The translations under genes and the position numbers were made by a program. The notes under the pieces were generated by a model. That model was not told the DNA's origin, searched no databases, and saw nothing but the letters and a program-made list of their open reading frames with translations. Shown piece after piece: positions 1-12,239 of a stretch of 64,000 nucleotides of DNA. Position 1 is the first letter of the stretch. Each line of letters begins with the position of its first letter. Source of the stretch: Dactylonectria macrodidyma (Eukaryota > Ascomycota > Sordariomycetes > Hypocreales > Nectriaceae); the NCBI GenBank assembly GCA_020744425.1, contig JAGMUV010000007.1, positions 1,116,001 to 1,180,000 of the forward strand, read 5' to 3'.

Positions 1-121
1 GATCCCGAAGATTCCGTGGATTGCTGTTGTTGCGCCCAACCTGCGCCACTTGCACCAATTCACTCTCCCACTGTCTCAAGTGTCCCAAACACAGCAGGCT
101 AACCATTTCTTTCCCCAACAG

Positions 122-408
122 CGATATTTGCAAGATCATCCTTGCCGTCATCCTTCCTCCCGTCGGTGTCTTCCTCGAGCGTGGTTGCGGCGCCGACTTC
201 TTCATCAACATCCTGCTCACGATTCTGGGTAAGTCGTTTCTCGCCCCTCGCATAAGCTCCGAGTCGTCCAGCTCGTCCAGCCCGGAACTTTGCGTCCTCG
301 CTGCAACTGCGCGGCGTCAAAACAAAAGACCCAAAATGTACTGACTCCTCCTCTCCAGGTTACCTCCCCGGTATCATCCACGCTCTGTACATCATCTTGA
401 AGTATTAA
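122..408 (+). CDS. PMP3: PMP3-family plasma membrane proteolipid, 5' partial
   Basis: This is a tiny hydrophobic protein of the Pmp3/UPF0057 family, which sits in the plasma membrane and affects membrane potential and cation tolerance. Two exons are visible: 122-228 and 359-408. They are joined by a 130 nt intron (GTAAGT donor, CTCCAG acceptor) that restores a Gly codon. The readable protein starts DICKIILAVILPPVG and ends in ALYIILKY, with two membrane segments around the family signature PPVGVFLERGCG. The first exon (a few residues, typically M-P-F-T-A-S) lies left of the window: position 122 is preceded by CCCCAACAG with a GCTAAC branch site at about 99-104. The remainder matches the usual family length of about 57 residues. 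The stop is TAA at 406-408. Confidence 0.9.
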
Positions 409-3400
409 GCTACCTTGCGGGGCAACGCGCACTCCCGCTAAGTGCTGGCGGCCATGGGCAGGTCATTTGGCACTCCACCCACCAGCCTGAGCTGTCAAAA
501 CTCGACCGCCTCAACCAACCAAGGCCCCATGACTCCGATGCAAGTTACAGCACAGCGCGCGTAGCGAAAAGGCCAAGACTTGCACTTGCCGGGCATCCCG
601 ACGATGCGTCGGCAGTCAAGGGCACCCAGTTCGCTTTCGTCTTAGCATGAGCGCATACCCTAGACCTAAATACCATCCAATGGTCGGAGTCTGGGACCCC
701 GAGGTTAGATGGTCTACACCTTGACGACTTATGGATCACTTCCTACTTTTTTCCTTGTTTCCTACTTTCCTTTGTTATCATTGGGGGCGTGTGTTGGATT
801 GACTTTGGAAGGCAAACGTCGCGCCGGACTGTTTAGTGATTATCTCGATACCCATCAATCCAACCCAATACCATCATGATCTTTAGACTTCTCTTCCCAT
901 CTCCTTCATGACCGCAAAACAACATATTTGCCATCCCTCTAAATTGCGTTGGTCAGACTCTCCCAACGCGGTGTCCGGCAGAGCTGATGCTTATTCGAAA
1001 GAGTAGAGTGCTGACGGGAACTAATTTCCAATTTGGGACGCGCATGGCTTGCTGTGGCGGTGCTAGTGGAGCATCACGTCATGAGCTAGCCGTCATGCCT
1101 GGGACTACTTTCACACAAAAGTAATCTGACGACCAATGAGAAAAAACCCCGGATACGTAAAGGACCAATTTCAACTACGATTATTTATCGATGGTATCAA
1201 AGACGCGTGTATGTTGAAGCTTCGTGTCAGCCTGCAAGATGCAACCACGCGTTAGGCTACGAAGTTGCACATGGGTGTGTCGGAATAAGCGCATGACGGC
1301 ATTAGAGACTTTTGATGACAGATGTGGAGGGATCCCTGGCCAGAATCCGAATCAAGCCTGCCTGAGTTTATCCACCAGCCGGCCTCATGGCCGGTCTCTT
1401 ATCCGTAGACGGGCTCCACCTCGGCTCCGATCAACAAAAGGGACTTAGGACGTGTCATGCCTTTTGTTAGCGAGGCAAGTTATGCGATATCATCTAGGCT
1501 CTTTCGCGTTGCAACCTTATGGCTCCTCTGGTCCCCACTACCGAGGAATAAGCTGAGTATTGTTCGATTAAATTCGGAAGTCCCAACTCGCTCACAAGTG
1601 CATCAAAATGACATGTCAAGCCGCAATAGCACCATTTCTATGAGTCTAGTCCAATCAGAATGCCGTCTTCGTCTCGCATGACCTTCCCGGAACACTCCTT
1701 ATTGCTCTCGTCCAGACAGGTGGGATAAGTGATCATAGCAGCAGTATGCTTTCACCCATGTACGCTGGGAGTTCTGGCCTCGCCAACTCTATAAAACGAA
1801 TCATGTACCCCGAATGGTTTGAGAAGCTTGGCGGCCGGATTTAATTCAAATGTCTCTCACGGTAATCCCAACGGCCTGGACGGAATCTTCTTGGTGAAAC
1901 TACTCTTATGGCCGCTAATGAGGCAATACCTGGAGGGCTGACATAGCCGTGACTTGATATATGGTTTCGTCGCTCTTTGAAACGGCTGTCCCTCAACTTG
2001 TGAGCGCGATAGTACAAGAAATAATCCATCGCCCGTTACCTTCTCTCTGTGGAATACCATTGAGTGTTGTCGCTGTGGAACGGGCGACACGTCACTGTTT
2101 ACAATTCCACCCCGAGTCGATAGTGACACTTTGCCACATTAACATCGCGAGAGGATGCCAGCAAATCAACTGCTCACTGATACTGTGCGCGACTCAAAGA
2201 TTGAAACCCACCTTGTAGGCACCTGTACGCGGCACGAAAATGGGTGAAAGGTTACGGGTCGTGAAGGAGATTAAGAAGTGTTGTTGCGGATGAGGAGCTG
2301 GATTACAACAGAGAACTAGAGGCCATAATGAAGTTCTCGCAGCCTCAGGTGGCCGATCTTCGCCGGCGCGTAGTTATGGTTCATGTCGCTGACGCACGTG
2401 CAGCACTCACATCGCTTCACAAGGTCCCATGGCTAGTTTGAGATTGAGGCATCTGACTTTATTAACAAGGAAAACCTCTAATTTGGTGAATTAAACATGA
2501 ACGTTGCACGATATTGCCGGAGATCGGGGACTGAAAAGTCACGGGCTATGTACTCAAAGCCTTGGCTTCCTCCACGGAAGCTGGTACATTCACCACGATC
2601 TGAAGCCAGGAGTAAGTGATGCCTCTCATTCGCACGTATATTTAAGCCATACCGCTAACTTGTCCGGATATCATGGTCATTATAATCGGCCCAAACTGGT
2701 TCGTCAAATTACAGTTTCCAACATCGCAATCCAAGACCTTCAGTGGAGGCAAGGCAAGCTGTGATCTCCAGATCAAATCCCTCAAAGTAACATATCCGCA
2801 GCGGATAGCCTGCCAAAGGAGGCCCCCGGGCTGTACTGGTTCTACTTAGAGGACATAGAATTGATACCTGATTCATCGGCTCCTTACTATCGCAGAAGGG
2901 CCGCCGGCGCCGTCGAGAATGGCAGCCTCTGGAGCCGGATTCATCAATATGCGAACCGAAATTCAGTAAATCATTACGATGTAGGTCCTCAGACTGTAAG
3001 CACCACGCACCTTTTGAGGAGTCGCCTTCCAGTCACTTGAACTCAACAAAGGAAAGGCGATATAAACATCGAACTCACAAGCGCCGGATGGACTCTGAGT
3101 GCTTGGGGTTGACTAAGTTATCGTATCAGAGATGCCGCATAGAATGGTGAGGGAGCGTGCGAATAAGCAAAAGAGTACGTGGGCCAGACGGACTTTCTAC
3201 CTCAGCATGATTCTGATTGATATGTGCATAGCTTCACGATTGATGCCAAAACAGTCCTTATCAAGGGTCTAATCATTTGCCTTGTCTGAGCATCAGTGAC
3301 AGGTCTTGAGGTGATGACCATGGCTTTGTTTATGTACTGTAGACTATTGTTTAGAATGCCCTTTGCATTCAAATTCTTTTACGCAACAAAAATCCAACAA

Positions 3401-3698
3401 GTCTTGCTAGGCATTAAGTTTATACCTCATGTTGGTCATGTCGGGGGTAACATCGTTTACGCTCAGAGTTCGGAGTCATACGAAGACATAATCGTTGCAT
3501 TTGAAGCTAAAAACAAGATCCTAAATGATCTTCTACCAGACCATGAAAGACACCCTCCATAAACGACATCCCAGCATGTGCAATAGTAAAGGCCCCAAGA
3601 ACGCCGAATCTATCCAACCTCAGAGACATGCAAAAATTTGCATCTCTAAACCTACCAACCCGTGTTTCTAATCAATATCCAAGAACTGACATGTCTTC
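409..3698. other. Long intergenic region without an intact gene
   Basis: The 3.3 kb between the PMP3 gene and ATG7 holds no open frame longer than about 90 codons with recognisable protein character. The only coding-like signal is the decayed kinase segment at 2255-2756, listed separately. The stretch 2820-3000 reads as a short Trp/Tyr-containing open piece, and 3296-3562 is open for 88 codons from a GTG, but neither resembles a family I know. Confidence 0.6.
2255..2756 (+). pseudogene. Decayed serine/threonine protein kinase fragment
   Basis: Three kinase-like blocks lie in the correct order but not in one frame. Positions 2255-2278 read RVVKEIKK, like the VAVK strand with the ATP-binding Lys. 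Positions 2295-2339 read ELDYNRELEAIMKFS in another frame, like helix C with its conserved Glu. Positions 2561-2611 read LGFLHGSWYIHHDLKPG, like the catalytic loop (HRDLKPxN in active kinases). This is followed by GTAAGT and later SNIAIQDL at 2717-2740, like the NI(L/A)I strand. Stops and frameshifts separate the blocks, and no DFG or APE motif follows. No intact parent is present in the window. The match is by motif only, so the subfamily is unknown; a chance resemblance of the first two blocks is possible, but the catalytic loop is hard to explain otherwise. Confidence 0.45.
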
Positions 3699-5942
3699 CT
3701 AGATGAGTTCTCCCTCTCCTTCTTCAGCCAACTCGTCCTCTTCATCCCAGTCAAGTTCCCCTGCCATCTCTTCCGCCCTTCTCTGCACCTCGGCGAGACC
3801 CGATAATTCCAGTACATAATCCTTCTCCTGGAGGGCCTGCTTCACAAAGCCCCAGCCGTTATTCCGATAGGTCTCAAGAATCTTCGGGCTGCACGCGCTG
3901 CAGCTGTCATAGGACTGTCCTCGAATGACGATGTTCTGAAATGTCGACACATAACCTCGAACCTGGTGGGGGACTAATCCCAGAGCGTGATCTGGGGGAT
4001 CTCTCTCGGGCATCACTCCCGAGACTGGTTGGGGGGCCGGGGCATCTTTACCCAACGGATGCTGCAGCAAACTTGTCAAGAGTTCCACTAGCAGAGCCGA
4101 TGCGATAGCTGCAACTCCCGGTCGGGTGACGGTACATTGCTGATCAAGGGTTTGGTCCTTCATTGACTATAGATGGAGTTAGCTGCGGTGTTGACGAATT
4201 GGCGGTGGACCGAATGACTCACATCTGCGGGTGCCACGACATCATTGCAAAAGTAACAGCCGAGTGACTTCCCATCTTGCTTGCTTTCACTCCCATGACG
4301 CATGACAACATATGAGTCGAAGCCCAGCGCAGCATTCATCACAATCTTCCCCGCTGCCTTGCCCATCACAGTGGGGAGCCAACGAGACTCCCGCGAATCC
4401 ATGAGCAAGAAGATGGCATCATGCTCGTTAATGAGAGCCTCAAGTTTCTCGTACTCTGCCCGCGTCTTGGCTTCATCCGTGAAAGGGTGGCCAAGCATAG
4501 GGACAGACAAGGAATGACCCTCGCTTTCCACACCAGGATATATCTGTTTGAGTGCCTCTGCAGCTCGTGGGGCCTTCGGTTTACCGCCATCGAGGCAATC
4601 GTTGAACTCAAACAGGGGTTGTCTGACAGGGTTAGAGTAGGACACTCTACCATAGTCAATGAAGGTAATCTTCCGGACACCCCAACCCATCAAGTTTCTT
4701 GACACATAACTCCCTAGAGTTCCAGCGCCAAGAAGCAGGCACTTTGTATTTTTGATCTTGTCCAGGTCAAGGTTGGGTGCAATTCTCCACTTCATCAACT
4801 TCAGGTTCAAATCAACTGAGCTGTCAGCCAATTTGGTAGGATCCATATACTCGCCCAGGTTGACCTGTTGAGCTTGAAGCTTGCCATTTCTCGATCTCTC
4901 CCATCCAGTAATCTTGGGCATTTCGGCGACTTCCATATCCTGCACGGGATCCATCTCAACAGGGAGAATCACGCTTCGCGCCTCATGTCTCCTGGCCCAA
5001 GTATCTCGGTAGCAGAGAACCTTGACCTTTGTCAGGCGGAAACGTTGTCGGATGAGGACCAGAAAGTTGCGCAGCGGCCATCCTGGTCCCTCGGGGTACG
5101 TAGAAGGGTCGACAAATGCGACATATTGGTCCTCTTCCGGGATATGGTTAAAGAATCCATCTTCAAAGTCCCGTAACGAGCCAACCTCCCATCGGTAGGG
5201 AAGCGTCTGGGAAACATCGGCATCCTCGGTATTATCTGGATCCTGACCTCGCACCTTCTTCGCGAGAAAGAAACCGTGCTCCCGGGAATCCTTCTCATAT
5301 CTCCATGTTCCGACTCGGTCAACAAGTGCGGTGCTCTCGTCGGGTGTGAGGCGTTCGGCCGGGCCTGATCGTTTCCAGGCTGGGTCGGAGTGGAGAGCTG
5401 GGAAAGCGAACCAGTAGGTGAACTTGTATTTCTTGAGGTCGGCATATGAGAGGATCACAAAGGAGGAGAGAAGCGAGGGGACGGAATAGATGCTACCATC
5501 CTTGATCGCATCCCATATCTAAGACAATCAGTCAGGAAGTACAACATCGCATGTGGGAGTAGGTAAGTACCTGTCGACCAGCAGTCTTGATCATAGCAGC
5601 CTTGTCCATATTCTTGAAATCCTCCAGTGTGTTCACGTTTCTAATAATGCCCTCGGCCCTGATAGTCCCAAGAGGTGGACTGGGCTCATTAGTTCTGCAA
5701 TCGTCAATGAGAGGAATGCGCAAAAAGACAAGGGATTTTTACTTATTGCTGGTTAAGGCATTTCCTAAGATCTGCATGCGACAGCTTGACTCGGGGGTTT
5801 CTATACGAGGTTCGTACAAGCCAAGAACACCGCGAGCGGAGTCGTCCAGCTTGTCATAGTCCAGCTTGGAGCCAAAAAGCACCGAGTAGAAGGGAAGTTC
5901 GATCTCTGACGTGAAAGTCGCAAACTGCAGAGGCGCGGCCAT
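3699..5942 (-). CDS. ATG7: Atg7, E1-like ubiquitin-activating enzyme of autophagy
   Basis: Atg7 activates the ubiquitin-like proteins Atg12 and Atg8 with ATP and passes them to Atg10 and Atg3, in the cytosol at the forming autophagosome. Four exons read on the minus strand: 5942-5743, 5694-5571, 5518-4223 and 4166-3699. Introns of 47, 52 and 56 nt have GT..AG ends and the phases fit. The product is 695 residues, normal for the family. The start ([10 protein letters not shown]) is at 5942. The N-terminal Atg7 domain spans about 1-330. The nucleotide-binding loop GAGTLG is at about 372-377, followed by [16 protein letters not shown]. The catalytic Cys lies in QQCTVTRPG at about residue 551. The acidic C-terminus (DWDEEDEL) is typical and binds Atg8. 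The gene is intact. Confidence 0.96.
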
Positions 5943-7157
5943 CTTGGTGCAATTGCCTGTTGCCGATCGGGCGCTTATGTCGATATTGCGACGAAGGGGG
6001 GGGCGAGGCGCGAGTGGACGCGGGGATGTCAGAAACACAGTGCTCGACGATGTCACCTTGGCGCTGAGAGAGAATGAAGGTGTTAAGTGAGGCCCGGAGG
6101 CTTGAGACGAGGCGAGCGCGTAATAGATACAGGGAGTTGAGGATACAGGAATAGGGCTGCTGACAAAAAGTTACTGTCATTTGACGACAAGGTCATACAT
6201 CACAAGGTAGGCGCGGATGATGTAGTGTCGGCGAGGACGGGCAGGTGCCGCCCCGCCGCGGGGTACGTAGCCCCCATCAGGCAGCCAGCCCTGCCCCACC
6301 AAATGGAACGGGCCAAGGGCGGGAGACAGAACTGAGCATTATGGGTTGAGAAGGGATAGCAGCCAAGAGAGGTGCAAGAACACTGTGTACTAGGTTCACA
6401 CTATTAGAAGAATGAAATACATCAACAACCAAAACTCCTCTTACACCTCATCTTTTTAACATTTCTCTGTAAGACGCGACGGTTTTACTGTCTGGTGCTA
6501 GGGGAGCGACGCTGAATTCAGTTCTAGACACCGCGTTAATAGCATGACGTTACACAAGACCCTGCCGTTCACTAGAATATCTACCTAGATACGGGAGATG
6601 CAGATGTTTGTAATTCAAAACCAATAGTATTTAAAAGAAGTTGCTTAATCAGTTACGCGGCCATACAGATGTTTTTCTTATCTTTGTCGCTTTGACATCT
6701 GGCAATAACTACCTTACAGAACAGATGGTTGTTCGCTGAAACCGGCTTCTGGTTATGGGAATTTTCAATTCTCGGCACGAACCTTTCAACAGAAGGGCAT
6801 CAAACTTAATGGATCCTAGATCTGGCTGCAGGTCATTTGATTTGCAGTCCCAATTTTTTTTAGTTGATCAGATCGATCCGGCCGTTACCTGGTCACTATA
6901 AGATGGTCGCTTTGAAGACGGCCTACAGTTCCTGCTGCACTTATCCGGCGTGCTTCTTGAACCCACGGCCGCAAACGCAACCCCCCACATGTGCAGCGAC
7001 AACGACTAATGAGGACGCGCTTGTCGCTGAGTCGCGTCGCAAAGGGAACGACTTTGCCCAAAAAATATCTTCAACACTTGAGCCTTGTCTGAACTCATTT
7101 TCCTTTTTTTTTTTAATCTAGCCCAACAAAAGGTACCGACCCGTGCCTATCTTCACA
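5943..7157. other. Divergent intergenic region between ATG7 and dCMP deaminase
   Basis: This 1.2 kb region separates two divergently transcribed genes and must contain both promoters. It is moderately AT-rich between about 6380 and 6860, with T-runs at 6854-6861 and 7102-7113. No gene, repeat or RNA was recognised. Confidence 0.6.
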
Positions 7158-8435
7158 ATGCTCATTGGAGTGTGCGGCGGTATGTCGCGGCCCTGATTCA
7201 TCACATCAACATCACACACCGCTCATATTTCATTCCATCGATAGGTATCTGCTCCGGCAAAAAGACTGTGGCTCAATATCTGGTCGACCATCACGGTTTC
7301 AAGCATCTCTATCTCAAATCTCCTGGGATATATGGAGACTCAGACTCTGAGTCAGCCGCCGTCTCTGAGACCGACAAGGAGACCAAAGCCCCGTCCGGCC
7401 CAGAGCTCGTCTCTGGAGCTTCAATCTCAAGGAGCCTCACCACCAAGAATGGTATCAAATCACCAACTGGAACCACACTTGCCCTGCGAACTCAGCCTCA
7501 AATTTTTGCCACGCCTGAAGACCTCCTTGATTATGTTACTAAGCGCTGGAGGGACCGATTCGTTACCACGGACATCCCCACTGAGGCTGTCCTTGATGTC
7601 TTCGTGCGTCGGCCGTTTTTCCTCCTCATCTCAGTGGATGCCCCACTGACGGTCCGTTGGCATCGCTACCAAGAGCGTGCTTCTCAGGTCGGTAAGCCTG
7701 AAATGAGCCTCGAGGAATTTGTCACCAAGAGCGATACTCACTTATACGATCCTGAAATGGGCTTGTCGCAACTGATATCCAGGGGTGCCGTGAGACTCGT
7801 CAACACATCGGCATCCTTGGCACATCTCTATGCTACCCTAGGAAAGCTCGACATCCCGAACCCTGATCGACTGCGCCCTAGCTGGGATAACTACTTCATG
7901 GCACTGGCGTCCCTGGCCGCGCATCGCTCCAATTGCATGAAGCGCAGGGTCGGTTGTGTGCTCGTGGGTAAGGAGCGAAGAGTAATCAGCACAGGATACA
8001 ACGGAACGCCACGAGGGCTCCAGAACTGTGCTGAGGGAGGCTGCCCAAGGTGCAACGAGGGCAATAGCTCCGGTGTCGGGCTATCGACATGCCTGTGCAT
8101 CCATGCTGAAGAGAACGCACTGCTCGAGGCGGGGCGAGAGAGGATCCGCGATGGCTCCATCCTGTACTGCGACACATGTCCGTGCCTGACATGTAGCATC
8201 AAGATATGCCAGGTGGGGATCAGTGAAGTTGTCTACGCTCATGGCTATAGCATGGACAAGGAAACAGCGCAAGTTTTCAGGGAGGCCGGCGTGAAATTGA
8301 GACAATTCATACCAGTGAGTATACCCCTTCTTCGACTACTCGACTGTCTCAAGCCGCTTGCTCGCCGAACGGGTACTGATCCAGATCTAGCCGCCCAACG
8401 GACTGATCCACCTCGAGAAGATGGAACTGTTTTGA
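7158..8435 (+). CDS. DCD1: Deoxycytidylate (dCMP) deaminase with N-terminal P-loop domain
   Basis: The enzyme converts dCMP to dUMP, feeding thymidylate synthesis. Exons are 7158-7179, 7245-8314 and 8391-8435 (introns of 65 and 76 nt), giving 378 residues. The start MLIGVCGG at 7158 is chosen because exon 1 plus the spliced GT restores the P-loop-like GVCGGICSGKKT (residues 4-15), like the N-terminal nucleotide-kinase-like domain of fungal dCMP deaminases. The catalytic domain occupies about 225-378. It carries HAEEN (zinc His 294, catalytic Glu 296) and PCLTC (zinc Cys 321 and 324). The C-terminus ends IHLEKMELF. The last intron is required: reading through it replaces this conserved end with unrelated sequence. 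All catalytic residues are present, so the gene looks functional. Confidence 0.93.
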
Positions 8436-10675
8436 TCAATCCAGGCATGTATCACTTGTGTGCGGGGAAGCTTGGGTATGAGACCCGATCAGCCGAGAAC
8501 GTGGCTTTTAATAGTCGACGCCATCGAGTGAGGGACGGCATCTTGTGAAATCAAAATGAACCACGAGGATTCAACCTTGTAGCCGTACCGGCAGGTTTAC
8601 ATGCCAATACTCTTCAGCCCTCGTCTCTGAGACATTTTTTCCCACCCTTATCTTGATGATCGCTCACAATAATAAGTCCACGTACGACGTACGTAGCCCC
8701 ATGTGTATACGAATAGCGAGTATTGCACTTCGGTTCCCCTCGCGGAGCCCGAGTCTTACTCCCGACCACGATGGTCTAGACTAGCCACCCAATGAAGGTT
8801 GTCAATCACCAAGTAAGATGCATTCTGACCCCCGCAGTGCCATCACACATGCGAGCTGCGCATGCGATGTCACCCCGCTTATGTGCGTTTGTTTGCCAGC
8901 GTGGCCAACAAATGGTGGCCAGCTGATGCTCAAGATGATTCGAGTATAGGGTAACCAAGCCCTCACTAAAAGTCCACTCGGCCGCAGTTCTGGTCGGACG
9001 AGTATCAAACCACCATGCGTCATACCTCGTTCTTTTGGAGAGCGGCGCGCTTGCATGCATCCAGCTCGTACGGCCCAATATGTCTGGGCGCATGGTGGCG
9101 CCTAATAATATATTGTGGAGGCGTAGTTGTCGGCAAGAGTTGTGAACCGAGCATCCTGGAAAAAACTTCCCGTATCACCAGGAGGGCCGTCTACAACTTC
9201 ACAGCCTCCTACCGAAAACCCTCGTGAAAGGGGTCAGGAGAATTACTCCCGTAGAACTCCGGACAGACCGCTCCTGCCTACAACCCCTTATAATATTATT
9301 GCCGTAGGGGTTCATTTCATAGAGCCGCAAAAATTGTGCGGTGTGCTTCAGCGGCCGAGTTAGCTGCAGCGGCGTCCCATAAAATATGCAACCGGCCAGG
9401 CGGTCAACAAGTTCGCGTGCTCCTTTGTGCAAGCAGCGGCCCGGTCACGCCCGCCCATGTATCGTACCTACGTTAGTGCAAGTCATCGACTGTGCTGGAT
9501 TGTGCAGCTTGACGAGCGGTGGAGTTTGTGCATTGAAGGCACGTTTCTATTTCTATTTGCGTGACGGAGTTTTGGCCCGTGTAAGTCGTCATCCCTCGGG
9601 CATCATCGAGAGCACGGGGCAAGACACCAATGTTGATATGACGGCAGAACCCAAATGCCGGAGACGGCAGCCATTGGTGGCCAGTCATCTGAAAGACGTT
9701 CTGTGGAAGTCCCATCTCTGGAACGATAACTTTGATTAGCATCAAGATGAGCTACGAGGGTAGTATGTGAGGGTGGTCCGGATCTGGCGGGGCCAGGTCA
9801 CCCCGGACTCTTCCAGAAGAAGCGAGATGACATCGGCCGGCGAGCATAAACAGGCATAATCAAATACAAAATTACCACCGCCAACTAGTGAGAATAACAG
9901 TGGAGTGAATAGGGGATGCTGTATTGTTTGTTGTGATCAAGAGAGATTTGCTGCGCGTCACGATGCCTTGTGCATCGTGATGATGTGAGGCATGGGTGAT
10001 GAGGGGATGGGATGGGGTCGATGTGGGATGCTGATGCCCGATGATGAGTTGGCTGGTGGCGGAGGGGAGGGGAGTGGAGGGACAAGCGATTGTTGGACGA
10101 AGCAAAGGCTCGGGATCGAGGTCGAAGATACAGCTCACAAGGACTAGTAAATGTATGCCGTCTCGGTGATACACCTCTCACGAACCTGTCATTTTTGACA
10201 ATCACATAATTGGTAGCTTCCTGTCATGTAGAGGTCCTAATGTTGCCATACTGCAACGATGATTGGGCTGTGATGACTTACAAACTGCCTGAACGTCAGT
10301 AGGCCAATCGCGTTGTTACACCCCCTTCTATAATGCTAAGAGCTCCAAAGCTCTAGGGTCAACTATGGCGATGTTATCAATGCATGTTAAATCCTTGTAC
10401 GTAGACTGTCTAACCAAGTTTGAGCCTGGCTGAGGTTGAAGGATGCCCAGGATAAGGGGATAAAGCAATGGCGATCATGACGCTGCCACAGGAATAGCCA
10501 GCGAACAGGTGGGAATCAAAAGACTCAGCACATCGAAACCGGGCCCTTTTTAGACTGGCTGTTATTAGGTAGTCGGCCACGATCTGCCCAGCGGTTCCAG
10601 CGTCTATATATGCAACCACGCGACAGGCCGGCCAGTATCGCTAAAATAAAAAGAAAGAGTGATGTCTCGTGCCAT

Positions 10676-10700
10676 CCCATCCCCATCCCCAGCCCGTCCC
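10676..10700 (-). other. Potential G-quadruplex tract
   Basis: The minus strand carries five runs of three or four G separated by loops of two nucleotides (on the plus strand: CCC, CCCC, CCCC, CCC, CCC). This satisfies the usual G3+N1-7 rule for an intramolecular quadruplex. The surrounding 10660-10735 is a degenerate CCCAT/CCATG simple repeat. Confidence 0.5.
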
Positions 10701-11476
10701 ATCTCGTCCGTCCCAATGCCCATGCCATGCCATGTCATGACTGATCGGCTGTGAGCTGGGGCCAGCGCCAGACGGCGTGGAACCCTCCTCGACAGCCGGA
10801 CTCCTGGGAATCCCCTGGAAAGCCCCCTGAAAGAAAGTCACTGGGACCCTTCAGAGTTGGGGCTCAGGACGGGAGGACCCCTGGGCACTGGCGCTGAGAT
10901 GCGCCCCGTGGAGTCTGAGCCGGGGGTGCTGGAGCGCTGGGGAGGTGTCAGTGGCACTAGGGGAGGACGGATGGAGTCTTTGGACAAAGGCCCTGAAAGC
11001 GAAGGTCGCAACTCCCGGCAAGAGGGGAGGAGAGGCATGGGGGAACAGAGTGTATCTCGCTCCAATATGGATACAGCTTCCAGGTTGCTTGGGCGCGAGT
11101 TTCTGGCGGGTTTCGGCCTCAGGCTATTATTATTGTGTCTCCGTGTTCGTTTCCCGTCCCGTTCCTGAGAGGAAGCCATCAGGAAGGTGTAGGTTTTGAA
11201 GTTTGCAACAAGGAAGGCGCGAACCGCGGCAACTACCCGTCCGAGAACGTGCCGCGTGGGCTTGATTGTTTGTTTGTCTAGGTCACAACGGCGGCAACAG
11301 AGGACTCACAGGGCGGGGGAATGCAATCATCGATGCAACAGATGGGCTAGGGCGCCAACAGTGGGCGCCAGTGGACCACAGGGCACAGGGGCCATCCGCG
11401 GCGCCATGGGCTGACCGGGGGCCGAAGCCCAGCACCCAAGCACCCACGCACCCCAAATTCACCTAAGACTCCAAGA

Positions 11477-11507
11477 GGGGGCAGGAGGGGGCAGGAGGGG
11501 GGTCGGG
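11477..11507 (+). other. Potential G-quadruplex tract with 10-nt periodicity
   Basis: Runs of 5, 5, 6 and 3 G are separated by CAGGA, CAGGA and TC. The block is a short tandem repeat of a 10 nt unit (GGGGGCAGGA). It lies about 1.3 kb upstream of the Wee1 start and satisfies the quadruplex rule on the plus strand. Confidence 0.55.
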
Positions 11508-12239
11508 AAGGACCCATCGCCCACCCCCTGTCCAAACAGACGCGCTTTCGACGTGTCGCACTAGACCGTATATGGAAACTGTGTAAACAAATGCGTCACC
11601 TCTTGGGCGCGCACAATGGAAGGCGCGTGCCAATTTGCACCCCAAACCTCCCCGTGGCTCCTCCTACGGTAGGCCTGTCTCCCGCGTCCCGTGTCCCGTG
11701 GCCCGATGCTCTCCACTGTCCTGGCCCTGTCTTGTCGGTCCACCCGCACCTGCGCCTGCTCCTGCACACATTAGGTAGCCTACTGGCGTCTGCTTGTGGG
11801 CTCTGCTTGCCTCCACCATCGCCCAACCCACCACGCTCTTGCCTCGTCCCAAACTGCCCGCTGCCAAACCTGGAACCCACGGTGTCCACCCTCTTGCCCC
11901 TGCCGCCGCCACCCAGAAGAGCGTTGACACGCGCCTTCTCCCCCCGATTCTCGACTCCCACATATCCCAGCGCCAGTAGTCGTCCACCAGTCCCCAATTC
12001 CTCCCACACCATCTGCCAACTTTCTAAACAAACCGCCTGCATACCAGCCCGATTCGCCACTGCCAGTCGTTTTCCCTTCAACTTGATATCCTGAGTCACC
12101 AGACCCGTCCTGGATCCACGTTGTGCCCTGAGAAAAGGGTTACGGTTCCAGCTGCCGCCACACGAGGGGTCTGTAATCTGGTCTCCAGGATCGCGACGAA
12201 ATCAACCGAAGATACTGGGCTGTGTTCGGAATCGTTTTG

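Noticed and set aside
3296..3562. 88-codon plus-strand frame
   Set aside because: Starts at GTG rather than ATG, has no recognised domain and lies in the decayed interval.
11591..12099. Overlapping 167-codon frames on both strands upstream of Wee1
   Set aside because: Arise from C-rich low-complexity DNA; compositions are Pro/Ser-rich on one strand and Gly/Arg-rich on the other, with no motif.
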